From: Hyperoplus lanceolatus
Taxonomy: Eukaryota > Chordata > Actinopteri > Uranoscopiformes > Ammodytidae
Assembly (NCBI GenBank): GCA_026929865.2
Contig: CM049400.1
Span: 22,925,501 to 22,989,500 of the forward strand
Direction: 5' to 3'
DNA: 64,000 nucleotides
In this document: piece by piece, positions 1 through 35,053 of the stretch
Layout: every line of letters begins with the position of its first letter
How positions within the stretch are numbered: the stretch's first letter is position 1
Translations under genes and position numbers: made by a program
The notes under the pieces: generated by a model
Seen by the model: the letters and a program-made list of their open reading frames with translations, nothing else
What the model was told of the DNA's origin: nothing
The model's database searches: none

Positions 1-404
1 GGCCACAATTGACAATCTGATAAACTCTATGCGAAGAAGATGTGTTGCACTGCATGAGGCAAATGGTGGTCACACCAGATACTGACTGGTTCTGAGTCCC
101 CAGACCCCCAATAAAGCACAAAAATGCACATTTCAGAGTGGCCTTTTATTGTGGACAGTCTAAGGCACACCTATGCACTAATCATGATGTCAGATCAGCA
201 TCTTGATGTGGCACACCTGTGAGGTGGGATGGATTATCTCAGCAAAGTAGAAGTGCTCACTATCACACATTTAGACAGATTTGTGAACAATGTTTGAGAG
301 AAATGGTAATATTGTGTATCTGGAATGAATTTTAGATCTTTAAGTCCATCTCATGAAAAATGGGAGCAAAAACAAAAGTGTTGCGTTTATATTTTTGTTG
401 AGTG
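1..404 (+). mobile_element. Tc1-like transposon, 3' part (cut by window edge)
   Basis: Positions 2-85 encode the last 27 codons of a Tc1-like transposase (NLINSMRRRC...ANGGHTRY then stop), a very common fish Tc1 C-terminus. The rest, to 404, is the 3' end. It finishes in the terminal repeat that reads CACTCAACAAAAATATAAAC from the outside, followed by TA. The other end lies left of the window. Confidence 0.85.
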
Positions 405-732
405 TATAAGTAGTCATTGTTTGATTACTTATTGATATTATTGCCACTATCTTTATTAGTATGTGAGTGTATATACTGTATGTAAATGTGGTGGAATGTG
501 TATATAGATTTTTTTTTTCATTAGTTTTTTTTAAACAAACTGGCAATATCATGAATGTATGCAATACTACTGTATAAAAAAAAAGAAAAAGAAAGGCAGC
601 TCACATTTCCTCTCATCAAGGCTTACAAAGTCTTTACTGGCTCACACCAGGGGGGGACATGATGACCAGAGAGGCCATAATCTACAGGACCCTGCTGAGC
701 TCCAAACAGCAGAGCAACAACCAAGCACTCAC
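405..732 (-). other. megf11: megf11 intron, downstream part
   Basis: Start of the intron after the distal tail exon. It runs into a Tc1-like element at the window edge. No coding exon could be recognised between the two. Confidence 0.75.
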
Positions 733-23779
<23,047 letters not shown>

Positions 23780-24815
23780 GGGGAGAACGGGGTAATGTGA
23801 GACACTTTTTACATTTGCTCCCCTCTAAGCGAGCTAAAATGATTTATCACTCAAATTTACACATTTCACATTAATTCAGGATGTTTTCTAGAAATGGGCA
23901 TTAGCATAATTCATTCAAGATAAAGGGCAGTGAAAATATAAATGTTTTAAAAAAAGGTGTCTTGTGTCTCACTTTACCCCAGCTGTGGGGTAAACTGAGA
24001 CAGACCAGAGAATGCAAGGGGGTAAACTGATCCAATACATTTTTCCACTCTGAAACTACCATAACAACACATGTTGTAACAGTAAGAATCCTGACAGCTA
24101 GCTTGAAAACCAAATATTTTAAAACTAATGTCGGACCATTAACAGAATCATGGGGTTTGGTCAATTAAGCAAAACATTTTTCTAAACACTTGAAAGTAAC
24201 TCTGATCAAATGATAAACATATAGTTCATATTCAATAATTAACATTCAAATGACAGATAGAACCAGTTAGATTAAAACACAGTCTGGGGGTCAGAGCAAA
24301 GAACAATCAGAACCAGCTAAAACAGCCTGGGACTCAGAACACAGGACTAGACCCAACTGTCATTTTCCATCTTTTGAGTCTTTAAGTAATATTTTAAATA
24401 TATAATAATATTTTTCTGCATCTGATTTATTGGGATCATTCATTGAATAAAGACATATTACTTAGAGTCTATTGATGTTAAAGGTCACTCACCTGTCCCC
24501 CACATACATACGTGCCAAACTATGCCCTTGCTGACACCCCTTCAACCATCAACCCCCACCTCCAACCCACATTGTCTTTTGTCTTATTCAAACTAGTCTC
24601 CTTGCTAACTCAAATATAATGGATTCATTAAAAGAGGGCACAGACACTGTCTCACTTTTCCCCACAGCATTTGTCTCACTTTACCCCACTCATGGCCAAG
24701 GGGAAATGAGGGGGGCTTGAAAACATATATCTCACATGACCAAAAATGTGTTCCATTGCCTAGATACAGGGGGTGTCTCACATTACCCGATGTCTCACAT
24801 TCCCCCGTTCTCTCC
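23780..24815. mobile_element. pogo-type non-autonomous element (1036 bp)
   Basis: Terminal repeats GGGGAGAACGGGGTAA (left) and a slightly mutated CCCCCGTTCTCTCC (right) lie between TA dinucleotides at 23778-23779 and 24816-24817. It shares these termini with the element at 39361-43665, which retains a pogo-type zinc-finger remnant. Copies of the CTCAC-TTTACCCC motif recur inside in both orientations. Confidence 0.8.
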
Positions 24816-24817
24816 TA

Positions 24818-25818
<1,001 letters not shown>

Positions 25819-26838
25819 TGCATGTAGGTGCAGGTATTTGGATGCAAATTAGCTTTCGAGTGTGTGTGTGTGAGAGTCTAGGTGTGAAAAACCTTTGTCT
25901 GTGGGGGGAGAGCTTGAGGCTTGGTTTAGGGGCACTTTACACGACAACACGAAACGGTGCAAACGCGGAAAAATTCCCGCGGTTGCACTATATCATTTAC
26001 AGGAAAACAGCAAACGCAGGCATGAAACCGCAGGTTTTTGAGATCACCTCCCAGGGAGGATTTTTTGGAAAACTTAACGGTTTTGGTTTCCTGTAAACAC
26101 CGAAACCATTTCCCCTGATAACGCTGACGTCACGGCTCCACCCTCACACATGCGTAGTCTATAACATTTGCTGTCAAAATACCCACAACACAAGCGAGTT
26201 ATAAAGTTAGAAGACAACATGAACGGTGTCTCCACGGCACCATCACTGTGATCAGCGGAGAGTGACGTGCAGGGCTAAAATATAGCCTAACACTCGCCAA
26301 TTTAGTCTAAGCGATTAGTAAGTTATTGAGACCACCGGCCACTGTCTGGGGAAAGATTTGTGCTCTGCCGGTTTTTCTAGCCAAATAAACGTGTGTAGCT
26401 TCCAGGGGCGTAGGAACGAGTTTAACATTGGGGGGGACACAAGCGAGCGCGCGCTGAGCGCGCGAGCAGAAATTTTTTGCCCTTGCAAGATCTCTGCGCC
26501 TGCTTTTTGGTTACCATGATAGCACTACTACCAGAAGCTTTGCACATCAGTATAACAACCATCTGCCACCTTCCATGGAAAGCAAAAATATGACATTTTC
26601 AAATTTGCTTTGAAAATAATAAATAGATCAAATATACAGAATAATTTGCATAACACCTGTTGAATCCCTTCACAAAGACACCTCAGAACTTGATGAAATA
26701 TCACCATATCTATGAATTGAAAATCCACTTATGCAGAAACACTGATATTAAGGAATTTTCCAGACAAAAGTAGTAAAATAACAAAAAAAATCCAATGTAA
26801 AAAAACAAACAACAATCAGTATATATGATATGCAATCA

Positions 26839-29164
26839 CAGTGTTTCCCGCAGGATTTTTTTCAGCAGCGGTGGCGTGGTCCCTGAACGTCCTGGGTCCC
26901 TTTACATTTTAATGCATTGATCTAGTGCACTTTGAGAGGAGAATATGCACTAATTACTATTCAGATAGATGGGATTATTGGTGTTGCAACTTTGCCTTTT
27001 TTTGTCTTTACTTACAGATTTTGACATTTTTGTATAGAAATGAATATTACACAAAATGCCACTACGCAGAAAATGATTTGCACAATGTATTTACAGTTCT
27101 TGCTTAATGCTTAAACCAGACCTGCAAACTCATAAGAGGTGAAAAAGGTGACAAACACCCGACCCCTCTAGAGACGACTCGGTAAATCAGAGGGGGGGGG
27201 GGGGTTCCTTTTATTTGATTTTTTGGGGACATGGAACTAGACAGGGACATTGTGTGCTATAAATGGGAAGAGGTTCAGTAATGTCCAACACAGAAGTAGG
27301 CCTACTGGTTATTATGAGCAATTGATAAGCAGGACCTAAGACTTTAATTTAAAATAATGTGATAAAAATTACAACGTATCCTTATACAAAGGCCTGTAGA
27401 TACAAATAAAACAAAACTATTCATGAATTTCAAGGGTGTAGGTTGTGATTAAACCTTGGTTTGGGACACATTTTAATGTGGGGGTCTGGGGGTGTCCCCC
27501 CATACATTTTTGAGCATTCAACAATTTCCTGCATTCTGGTGAATTTGTATGCACCAAATATATGTAAAGTAGGCTAATTGACAACATTTAGGTTCCTGGT
27601 GACAAAAATAGAATACAATACAATGCAGTAATATCATGCATTCTGTATTGCTTTCAAATATTTATTCTCCTGTATTGTTCAAATATTTGATTTAAACTGT
27701 AAGAAAAAAAGGTAATTATTCTTCTCTATCATTGAGAATGTAGTGGCTGGTGGTATTTTACTTGCCTGCAATCTTCTAATATTTAAACGTGCAAAATGAG
27801 GGTATAATCCTCCTTCTGCTTCCTTAAAACTAGTGGTAGTGACTAAGTGTGCAGTGGAGAGAGAAATATAGGCCCTATACAGACAGATAGAGGGAAGAAG
27901 AGATAGCTTTATTTTATAATTTAGCTTTTTGATTTGTGAGAGTGATCATCGCTGACTTTAGACTGACTCCCGCTGTCTGCTCCGTGAGGCTCGAGCCCAT
28001 CAGCTGAGCGAACAGCTGTCCGACACGGAGATGAAAAACGAAACTGAAACTTAACTATCCTGTCCTGCCTGGACTGGTGGAGCAGCCAAATATAAATGAA
28101 TAGGCCTACATATTGTACTAAACTGTAACACAAGTAATGAGTTGTGGAATTTGCACCAGTAGCCTACAGTAGTCCACATTCTTCGCTCAGCCACTAACTG
28201 TTTCGTTAGTGAATGTTCCGCGATCTGTTTGTATGTCTCGAGCACGGATACACAGAGCCCTGACGGAAAACTGACAGCGCGACTAAAGGGACTCTACAGT
28301 GAGCCGCTCCCCTCCGTTAGTTTCTGTTTTCCGCCGAGTAAGTTACATTCACCTCCGACGCATGGTCAGCGTTTATGTTAAGGCCAGGACACACCGGCCA
28401 GATAATCGCCGTCGTAGTGTCGGTAGGGGGTCGGGACACGAATCTGTTTGGTGTGTGCTGTGACGTCGGCCGACGTAGAGGTCGTCGGGCTTGTTTTGCG
28501 CCGATTGAACATGTTCAATCGGCGGCCGACCGTCTTTCATTTGGAGCAATTTGATTGGTGGAGGTCTAGCGAATCAGTGAAGCCCGGAAGTGAGGCGGAT
28601 AGCACAAACAGCTAACAACAGCTAGCCATCGTTTTAATGTGTTTGTTCGTTTCGTTTTGCGAGTACTCACATGCATCAACCCTTGTTGACTGCTCGACAC
28701 CATGCTCGACACTCTCTGTTAAAAATTGTGCTCTTATGGTCCATAAATATAAATACGTATTTATATCTATGTTTATGCTCTAGAGAGCTGTCCCATCATT
28801 TCCGGCTTTCGTTTTTTTTCGGGCCACAATACAGATTAGCGCCGCCTGCTGTTGTGGAGACATTACGTCCCGCGCAAGCGCAGAGCGTACGGAAAAATAA
28901 GCAGTCGTCTCGGTGTGTTTTGTGGCCGCGACGGGAAGACTGGAGCTTCCTGAAACGGCGACTCCAGTTTTTGGGTAGTCGGAACGTGTCGGACTGGTGT
29001 GTCCTGGCCTTTAGGCATTGCCCCGTTTCTAAAATGAGCTACGTACCAAAAAAAAGAAAGAAAAAAAGTAGAATAATAATGAGGAGGAGGAGGATTTTAA
29101 TAGCGGCGGAGAAAATATAGCAGCGGTGGCGCGCCGCTGCTGTGTGAACGTGGGGGAAACACTG
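26839..29164. mobile_element. TIR element nested in layer 2 (layer 3)
   Basis: Left end CAGTGTTTCCCGCA and right end GGGGGAAACACTG form imperfect inverted repeats flanked by AATCA on both sides (26834-26838, 29165-29169). This is probably a hAT-like non-autonomous element of 2326 bp. A GCAGCGGTGGCG motif occurs just inside both ends. No coding frame is recognised. Confidence 0.75.
28381..29011. mobile_element. short TIR element nested in layer 3 (layer 4)
   Basis: Perfect 16-bp inverted repeats AAGGCCAGGACACACC / GGTGTGTCCTGGCCTT lie between TA dinucleotides (28379-28380, 29012-29013). It is 631 bp, GC-rich and non-coding, with a palindrome (GATTGAACATGTTCAATC) near 28503. A TA duplication is compatible with Tc1/mariner-type or other TA-targeting families. 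Confidence 0.85.
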
Positions 29165-30508
29165 AATCATACTTTGAATGTTACTGTGTGGGAGATTTAA
29201 TTCTTGCAAGTTTAGTTTCCAAATGTTTCATGAATAAAAACGTCACCCTTTTTCTTTTCTTTTTTTAAAAATCGCACCTTGCATCGACCTGAAAACCCAT
29301 ATTTACAGTAGGCAGCCCGAGCCCATAGAACAGAAGGTTTTTAGAGAGCGCATGCTGGGTAACGTTCAGAAGCAGTGATGTGCCACCAGCAGCAGCATGA
29401 GAGAGGCGGACTCAGCACTAGGTTTGTTTACAGGCTTAAATTAGCGATACGATACACAGAGAGTTGTTTAAGTCGGTTTGGATGAAGTAGGAAGTGAATG
29501 AGCTTTTGCGCAGAGCATTTACTAACAGAAAGAACAGGTTAACGTGTGAAAAAAGTAACCGAGTAGCGTTCTAACTGCCTTTGCAAAGGAAAGACTTCCC
29601 AAACAGTCTGTTGTGTGCCCTCAACGCAGCCTTCTAGGCAGCGCTGCGTTGGGCACTCCAATGGGCACTCCAATGGGCACTCCCGCCTGAAACTCCCAAC
29701 CCTGAGCGCTACCTTAAAAGCTTGGTTCGGGGCAAAACAAACACATTTAGGAGGCCGGTGACAAGAAGCTGTGTTGCGCTTTCAAAATAAAAGCATTTTC
29801 AAAATCAAATATTTTTCTCCTCGCGGTATCATTTTTGGGGGGGACAAATGCGCCTGTCTCCAATATTGGAGGGGACACGTCCCCTCCGTCCCCCCCGGTT
29901 CCTACGCCCTTGGTAGCTTCTATGCCAGGGCAGCGACACGGCTCTCTCTACATTAAAAAACACTATCCATAGTTCAGCGCGCAGCGGTTAAGTTACTGTT
30001 CAACAAAAGGAGCATTAAGGCTACGGCTTCACAGTAAAAGCATTTCACTGGCTAAACATTAATAGCATTTCACTGGACACACGTGAGTTGACTTTTATTT
30101 TGAAGTACGACTAACAGGAAGGTATCCGCTCACGAAGCCCCTTCACTATCAGCAAGTCTTCTGTTTTTACGAGTTCAATGCGGTGAAATAAGAGGACAGA
30201 AAGCTTGTCATTTACAATACTTGTAACCCCAAGCTTACACCAACCGCTTTATGAACGTTAGTGGCATTCATTTTCGGTTACAGTAAGGTTTTATGCATCA
30301 AATTGTACTGGAAGAGCTATCTCCTAGGCTGTGTCACAGCTGACTATTGGCTTGGCATGGCTGCTACACTGCTTCTACAGCGATTTCGGCCCGTTTCCTC
30401 TGAAAACATGTGTACGGGTGAAGATGTCAGATAAATTGTGTCTGAACGGGGTTTTTTTTTAAACCAAAAACTGGAAAACTGTCACGTTTTCACAGTGTAA
30501 AGTGCCCC

Positions 30509-30671
30509 TTAGCCTGTGTGTTGTGTTCCCCTAAGGTTAAGATCTCAAAGTATGTAAGCCCAATTACAAAACGACAATGAATAGTTCAAATCAGTAAATA
30601 TACATTTCCAAATTAACAGTCTTTTAAGCCATGTGTTCTTGCTGAGCTAAGCTAAGCCCAGTAGTTCATAC
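30509..30671. other. short non-coding spacer between element A and the Gypsy element
   Basis: It ends with CATAC (30667-30671), the Gypsy target duplication. The spacer may belong to an older unidentified repeat. Confidence 0.5.
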
Positions 30672-30913
30672 TGTGGTAACTTCTGCCCAATACAGGCGGG
30701 CGGCCGGGTTGTAAATGAAGAATACTGGAGGCGTAGTGACCGTTAATGACTTTATAGGTATGGCACATATCACGGCATACATCTACTGGTCATAGCAGGA
30801 AGTCCAAACTCGAGCTACGGAAGCCCGAGGAGCTTATATTCATCATATTCAAACAACCAGGAATGCACTTATCTGGCGATGCCAGTTAACTAAGTGTTGT
30901 GGTGTTTACAACA
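30672..30913 (-). repeat. Gypsy 3' LTR (242 bp)
   Basis: Begins TGTTGTAAACACC and ends GTTACCACA in element orientation. By eye it has no difference from the two halves of the 5' LTR. Confidence 0.95.
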
Positions 30914-30926
30914 CTTCTCCCCCTTT
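30914..30926 (-). promoter_or_regulatory. polypurine tract of the Gypsy element
   Basis: In element orientation the purine run AAAGGGGGAGAAG directly precedes the 3' LTR. This is the standard primer site for plus-strand DNA synthesis in LTR retrotransposons. Confidence 0.85.
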
Positions 30927-31039
30927 AACTTCCAACATTCCACAATATAGAACACATAACAATGGTGTTATGATTGACATACCTCTGAACATATACTGGT
31001 ACCTTAGCACAGTTAAGAACTAAGAACCCTGAATCACAG

Positions 31040-34000
31040 TCACATTTGCAGTCTATCTGGAGGTTTGCGAGTGCGCTGTGACCTGCGCAATTCCCCCTCT
31101 GACTCCACAGCTACCACTAGTGGTGAGGGGGTTCGGGGTGGACCTGGTGTTGGTGAGTTGGGGAAAGACTGTGGGTCAATGTGAGAATGTCCATCCTCTT
31201 CAGGTGACACCGACACCTCTGCATGTGGCTCTCTTTCTGGCAAAGTCACTGGAAGACATGCTTCCTCAGTCGTCTGTCCCACCCCTGGAACACCTGTGGC
31301 ACTGCCTGTTTCAGAGTCTGTGTTATAGCGCAGGCGCACATGGTCTTGATGCCTACGGAAAACGCGTCCGTCTGTCAGCCTGACAACATAGGACACCGGA
31401 CCACTCTGCTCAAGAACAATCCCAGGTAGCCACTGCTGCTTGCTGATGTTGCTGAAGTTCCTCACATAGACTCTGTCATCTGGTTTTAACTGTCTCCCTC
31501 GTGCATGTTGGTCATGCAATTCCTTTTGCTTCACCTGCTTCCTCTCCACCCTTGCCTTCATGTCTGGGCGCAGCAGGTCCAACTTTGACTTAGGCCTACG
31601 CCCCATGAGCAGCTCTGCTGGCGTGCGTGCAGTTGTAGTCTGTGGCGTGAGGCGGTATTTGAACAGGAACCGTGAAAGCCGGGTGATGAGAGAATCCCCT
31701 GTCATCCGCTTCAGGCCTTCCTTCACTGTCTGCACGGCCCGCTCAGCCAAACCATTCGAGGCTGGGTGAAAAGGAGCTGTCCGTATGTGGTGAATGCCAT
31801 TTTGTTGCATGAACTCACTGAATAGCTCACTGGTGAACGATGTGCCATTATCCGTGACCACTGTGTCAGGCAGCCCGTGGACTGCAAACACTGCCCTGAG
31901 CTTGTCGATGGTTGTGGGAGCTGTAATGTTGCTCATTATGTGGGCTTCTATCCATTTAGAGTGCGCATCCACCATTATAAGAAACATCTGCCCCATGAAG
32001 GGGCCAGCGAAGTCCAAATGTAGCCTAGACCAGGGACGGTCTGGCCATTCCCATGGGTGCAATGGAGCAGGTGGAGGCATGTTTTGATTGATCTGACACT
32101 GTGTGCATGATTTTACCTTGCTCTCCAAGTCCTGATCCATTTTTGGCCACCAGACGTAGGATCTTGCAAGGCTTTTCATTCGAGACACCCCCGGATGTGT
32201 CTCATGTATTTCCTCTATGATCTGTGAACGTCCAGGGGGAGGCACGATGACTCTAGCGCCCCAGAAAATGCAGCCATCCTGCAGGCTCAGTTCTGTTTTG
32301 CGTTTGGCATAATGCTTCAGTTCCTCCTCCTCCACCGTGCTGGGCCATCCTTGGAGAAGGAACGTCTTAACTCGGGATAACACGCGGTCCCTCTCTGTCC
32401 ACTGCTTGACCTGAGTCGCTTTTATAGGTGATTCTGACAGTCTCTCCAATGAAAACACAGTCTCTGGCGGCACAAATGTATCCGCGGGTGTGTCCGGTAA
32501 AGGCAGCCGGCTTAGTGCATCTGCGTTTGCATTATCCTTACCCGCTCTGTAGACAATAGTGTACTGGTAGGCTGACAGTGTGAGCGCCCAACGCTGTATC
32601 CTGGCTGATGCTAGTGGTGGGATGCATCGGATTTCACTGAACAGGCTCATTAGTGGTTTATGGTCTGTATAAATGGTGAATGCACGACCATAAATGTACT
32701 GATGGAAGCGCTTAACAGCAAAAACAATGGCCAACCCCTCTTTGTCCAGCTGTGAATACCCCTTCTCGGCAGCCGTCAGTGTACGTGAAGCGAAACCCAT
32801 GGGCTTCTCTGAGCCGTCCTCCATCACATGCGAGAGCACTGCCCCGACGCCATATGGTGAGGCGTCACATGAAAGGGTGATCTCCTTAGCTGGGTCATAG
32901 TGAACAAGCAGCGGCGCAGAGTAGAGGAGCTCTTTTACTTTTTTGAATGTTGCCTCTTGCTCATCACACCACTGCCACCTTGTGTCAATGTGCAGCAGCT
33001 TGTACAGTGGAGACAGCACCTTTGAGAGGTCAGGCATGAACTTGCCATAATAATTCACCATGCCTAAAAACGACCTGAGTTCAGCAACGTTCTTAGGGCT
33101 GGGAGCCTCTTTAATAGCTCTCACTTTGTCTTCTAGCGGGCAGAGCCCATCAGCTGTGATTTTGTGTCCCAAATAAGTCACACTCTGCGCCAGGAATGAA
33201 CATTTGCTGTGCTTTAATCGCAGCCCTGCATCCAAAAATCTCTTCAGCACCTGTTCTAAGTTAGCCAGATGCTCCGCCTCTGTGGCCCCTGTGATCAAGA
33301 TATCATCCAAGTACACGGCTACATGTGGAATCCCCTGCAGTACAGTGTCCATTGTTCTCTGGAAAATGGCGGGGCTCGACGCCACTCCAAACACCAAGCG
33401 ATTGTATTTGAATAACCCCTTGTGAGTGTTGATAGTGACATACTCTTTTGAATCCTCGTCGAGAAGGAGCTGCTGGTAAGCCTGGCTCATGTCCAGCTTT
33501 GTGAACAGTTTACCCCCTGCCAGAGTTGCAAACAGGTCATCCACCCGTGGCAATGGGTACACCTCCAGCTTAGAGACTTGATTTACTGTGAGCTTATAGT
33601 CCCCACATATCCTAGCCATTTTGTCCTGCTTCAAAACTGGAACAATGGGGGCCGCCCACCTTGAAAATTGGATGGGCTCAATGATACCCAGCTTCTGTAA
33701 GCGTTCAAGCTCCTCCTCCACTTTGCCTTTCATGGCATACGGCACCGATCTGGGCTTGAAAAAACGTTGCGTGGCCTCAGGGTCAACATGGAGTCTCACT
33801 TTTACGCCCTTTAGTGTGCCCAGCTCATCCCTGAACACGTCCCTGTACCGCTGCAGAACGTCCTCTGTTGTGTGTGCATACTTAACTTCATGCCAGTTCA
33901 GACGGATCTTGCGAAGCCAATCACGGCCCAAAAGACTGGGCCCTCTGCCTTTAGCGATCACCAGCCTGGCCGTTGCCTTCTGTCCCTCGGCTGCAATATC

Positions 34001-35053
34001 CACAGATAGCACCCCTAAATGTGGTATAGGCTGTCCCGTATAAGTCCTGAGTTTGAGCTTTGACGACCTGAGGGGAGGTAGATTAGACCCCCATGTCCTC
34101 CTGTAGGTCTCCTCGCTGATGACAGACGCTGTGGCACCTGAATCAATCTCAAACTTGATGTCTTGCCCCCCCCACCGTGACGGTGGCATAATAGGGTTCA
34201 GGCGGTTCCTCATCTGTCTCCACTCCAAACATGTTATAGGAACACTCAGCTTCCTCTGTTTCTCCGTCCAGGTGGTGTGTGGCTGCCTGAGGATTTGTTT
34301 TTTTTCCTGTCCTCTTGAGCTCCTGCACGATTTAGCTAAATGTCCCTTTTTGTTACATGCATGGCAAACAGCATCTTTGAATTTGCAGTCATTTGCATAG
34401 TGTGCCCCTCCACACCGGAAACATTCCACCCGCCTTGCCGGTTTATCAGTCTCTCTCCTGACTTGGTGCACTGCCACTGCCTGCGGCACCCCGTTCCCTT
34501 TTTGGATATCTCTTGCATTATTAGCTGCCATTTCCATGCCATGGGAAATCTCTAGGGCTTTCTTAAAAGTCAATGGAGGGGTTTCCCCCAGCAGGCGGCG
34601 CTGTATGGCATCATTAGTTATCCCGCACACCAATCTGTCACGCAGCATATCATCCAAAACTGCCCCGAAATCACAATGCTCCGAGAGCTGCCGTAACTCG
34701 GCTACAAAATTGGCAACAGACTGACCTTGCTTCCGGAAACAGCTGTGAAACTTAAATCGCCGGACTATCACAGACGGTTTTGGATTGTGGTGGTTCCCCA
34801 CGAGCAGGACAAGTTCATCATACGGAATCTCCCCTGGTTTCCGCGGTGTGGCCAAGTTCCTTATCAGCTTGTAAGTCCTCGCTCCACACGCACTCAAGAG
34901 AATAGAGCGCTTTTTTTCTTCCTCTGTAATCCCATTAGCAAGGAAAAAATGTCCCAACCTTTCCTCATACTCCGGCCAGTCTTCGTTTCCCTCCACAAAT
35001 TCACTGACAGTCCCGAATACAGCCATTTGCACTCGAGGTCCCTCGATCGTCAC
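31040..35053 (-). CDS. Gypsy gag-pol polyprotein, single open frame
   Basis: 1337 residues. Gag comes first, with two CCHC knuckles (C211-C223 and C230-C243). The aspartic protease follows with DSG at 304-306. The reverse transcriptase has its catalytic Asp at 521 and YLDD at 581-584. RNase H has D730, E772, D797 and D845. The integrase has a His/Cys zinc site (around H950-C986) and D1014, D1068 and E1104 (35 residues between the last two). A GPY/F-like segment lies near 1218 and no chromodomain is seen. All catalytic residues are present. Residues about 253-294, between an A8 run and a G8 run, look out of frame relative to the family. The start is the first ATG, 100 bp after the LTR. Confidence 0.95.
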   Translation of the reverse strand: MTIEGPRVQMAVFGTVSEFVEGNEDWPEYEERLGHFFLANGITEEEKKRSILLSACGARTYKLIRNLATPRKPGEIPYDELVLLVGNHHNPKPSVIVRRFKFHSCFRKQGQSVANFVAELRQLSEHCDFGAVLDDMLRDRLVCGITNDAIQRRLLGETPPLTFKKALEISHGMEMAANNARDIQKGNGVPQAVAVHQVRRETDKPARRVECFRCGGAHYANDCKFKDAVCHACNKKGHLAKSCRSSRGQEKKQILRQPHTTWTEKQRKLSVPITCLEWRQMRNRLNPIMPPSRWGGQDIKFEIDSGATASVISEETYRRTWGSNLPPLRSSKLKLRTYTGQPIPHLGVLSVDIAAEGQKATARLVIAKGRGPSLLGRDWLRKIRLNWHEVKYAHTTEDVLQRYRDVFRDELGTLKGVKVRLHVDPEATQRFFKPRSVPYAMKGKVEEELERLQKLGIIEPIQFSRWAAPIVPVLKQDKMARICGDYKLTVNQVSKLEVYPLPRVDDLFATLAGGKLFTKLDMSQAYQQLLLDEDSKEYVTINTHKGLFKYNRLVFGVASSPAIFQRTMDTVLQGIPHVAVYLDDILITGATEAEHLANLEQVLKRFLDAGLRLKHSKCSFLAQSVTYLGHKITADGLCPLEDKVRAIKEAPSPKNVAELRSFLGMVNYYGKFMPDLSKVLSPLYKLLHIDTRWQWCDEQEATFKKVKELLYSAPLLVHYDPAKEITLSCDASPYGVGAVLSHVMEDGSEKPMGFASRTLTAAEKGYSQLDKEGLAIVFAVKRFHQYIYGRAFTIYTDHKPLMSLFSEIRCIPPLASARIQRWALTLSAYQYTIVYRAGKDNANADALSRLPLPDTPADTFVPPETVFSLERLSESPIKATQVKQWTERDRVLSRVKTFLLQGWPSTVEEEELKHYAKRKTELSLQDGCIFWGARVIVPPPGRSQIIEEIHETHPGVSRMKSLARSYVWWPKMDQDLESKVKSCTQCQINQNMPPPAPLHPWEWPDRPWSRLHLDFAGPFMGQMFLIMVDAHSKWIEAHIMSNITAPTTIDKLRAVFAVHGLPDTVVTDNGTSFTSELFSEFMQQNGIHHIRTAPFHPASNGLAERAVQTVKEGLKRMTGDSLITRLSRFLFKYRLTPQTTTARTPAELLMGRRPKSKLDLLRPDMKARVERKQVKQKELHDQHARGRQLKPDDRVYVRNFSNISKQQWLPGIVLEQSGPVSYVVRLTDGRVFRRHQDHVRLRYNTDSETGSATGVPGVGQTTEEACLPVTLPEREPHAEVSVSPEEDGHSHIDPQSFPNSPTPGPPRTPSPLVVAVESEGELRRSQRTRKPPDRLQM

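Larger units (their letters stand above)
26403..29912. mobile_element. hAT-type element nested in copy 1 (layer 2)
   Basis: Ends CAGGGGCGTAGGAAC / GTTCCTACGCCCTTG are inverted repeats with one mismatch, inside a perfect 8-bp duplication GTAGCTTC (26395-26402, 29913-29920). The sister element at 37432-38484 has an uninterrupted site here, confirming the insertion. It is 3510 bp, of which about 2.3 kb is itself an insertion. No transposase frame is seen. Confidence 0.9.
25929..30508. mobile_element. Harbinger-like element A, copy 1, broken by nested insertions
   Basis: Terminal repeats GGGGCACTTTACAC / GTGTAAAGTGCCCC are flanked by the 3-bp duplication TTA. A 3-bp duplication and GGG start suggest PIF/Harbinger, but no transposase is present. 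Removing the inserted hAT element and its 8-bp duplication leaves 1062 bp, matching the unbroken sister at 37432-38484 (1053 bp) almost base for base. This is the outermost layer of a four-deep nest. Confidence 0.9.

Noticed and set aside
28671-29120. 149-codon open frame in the nested block
   Set aside because: It crosses the right end of the 28381-29011 element and has no recognisable domain. It is a chance frame in GC-rich repeat DNA.
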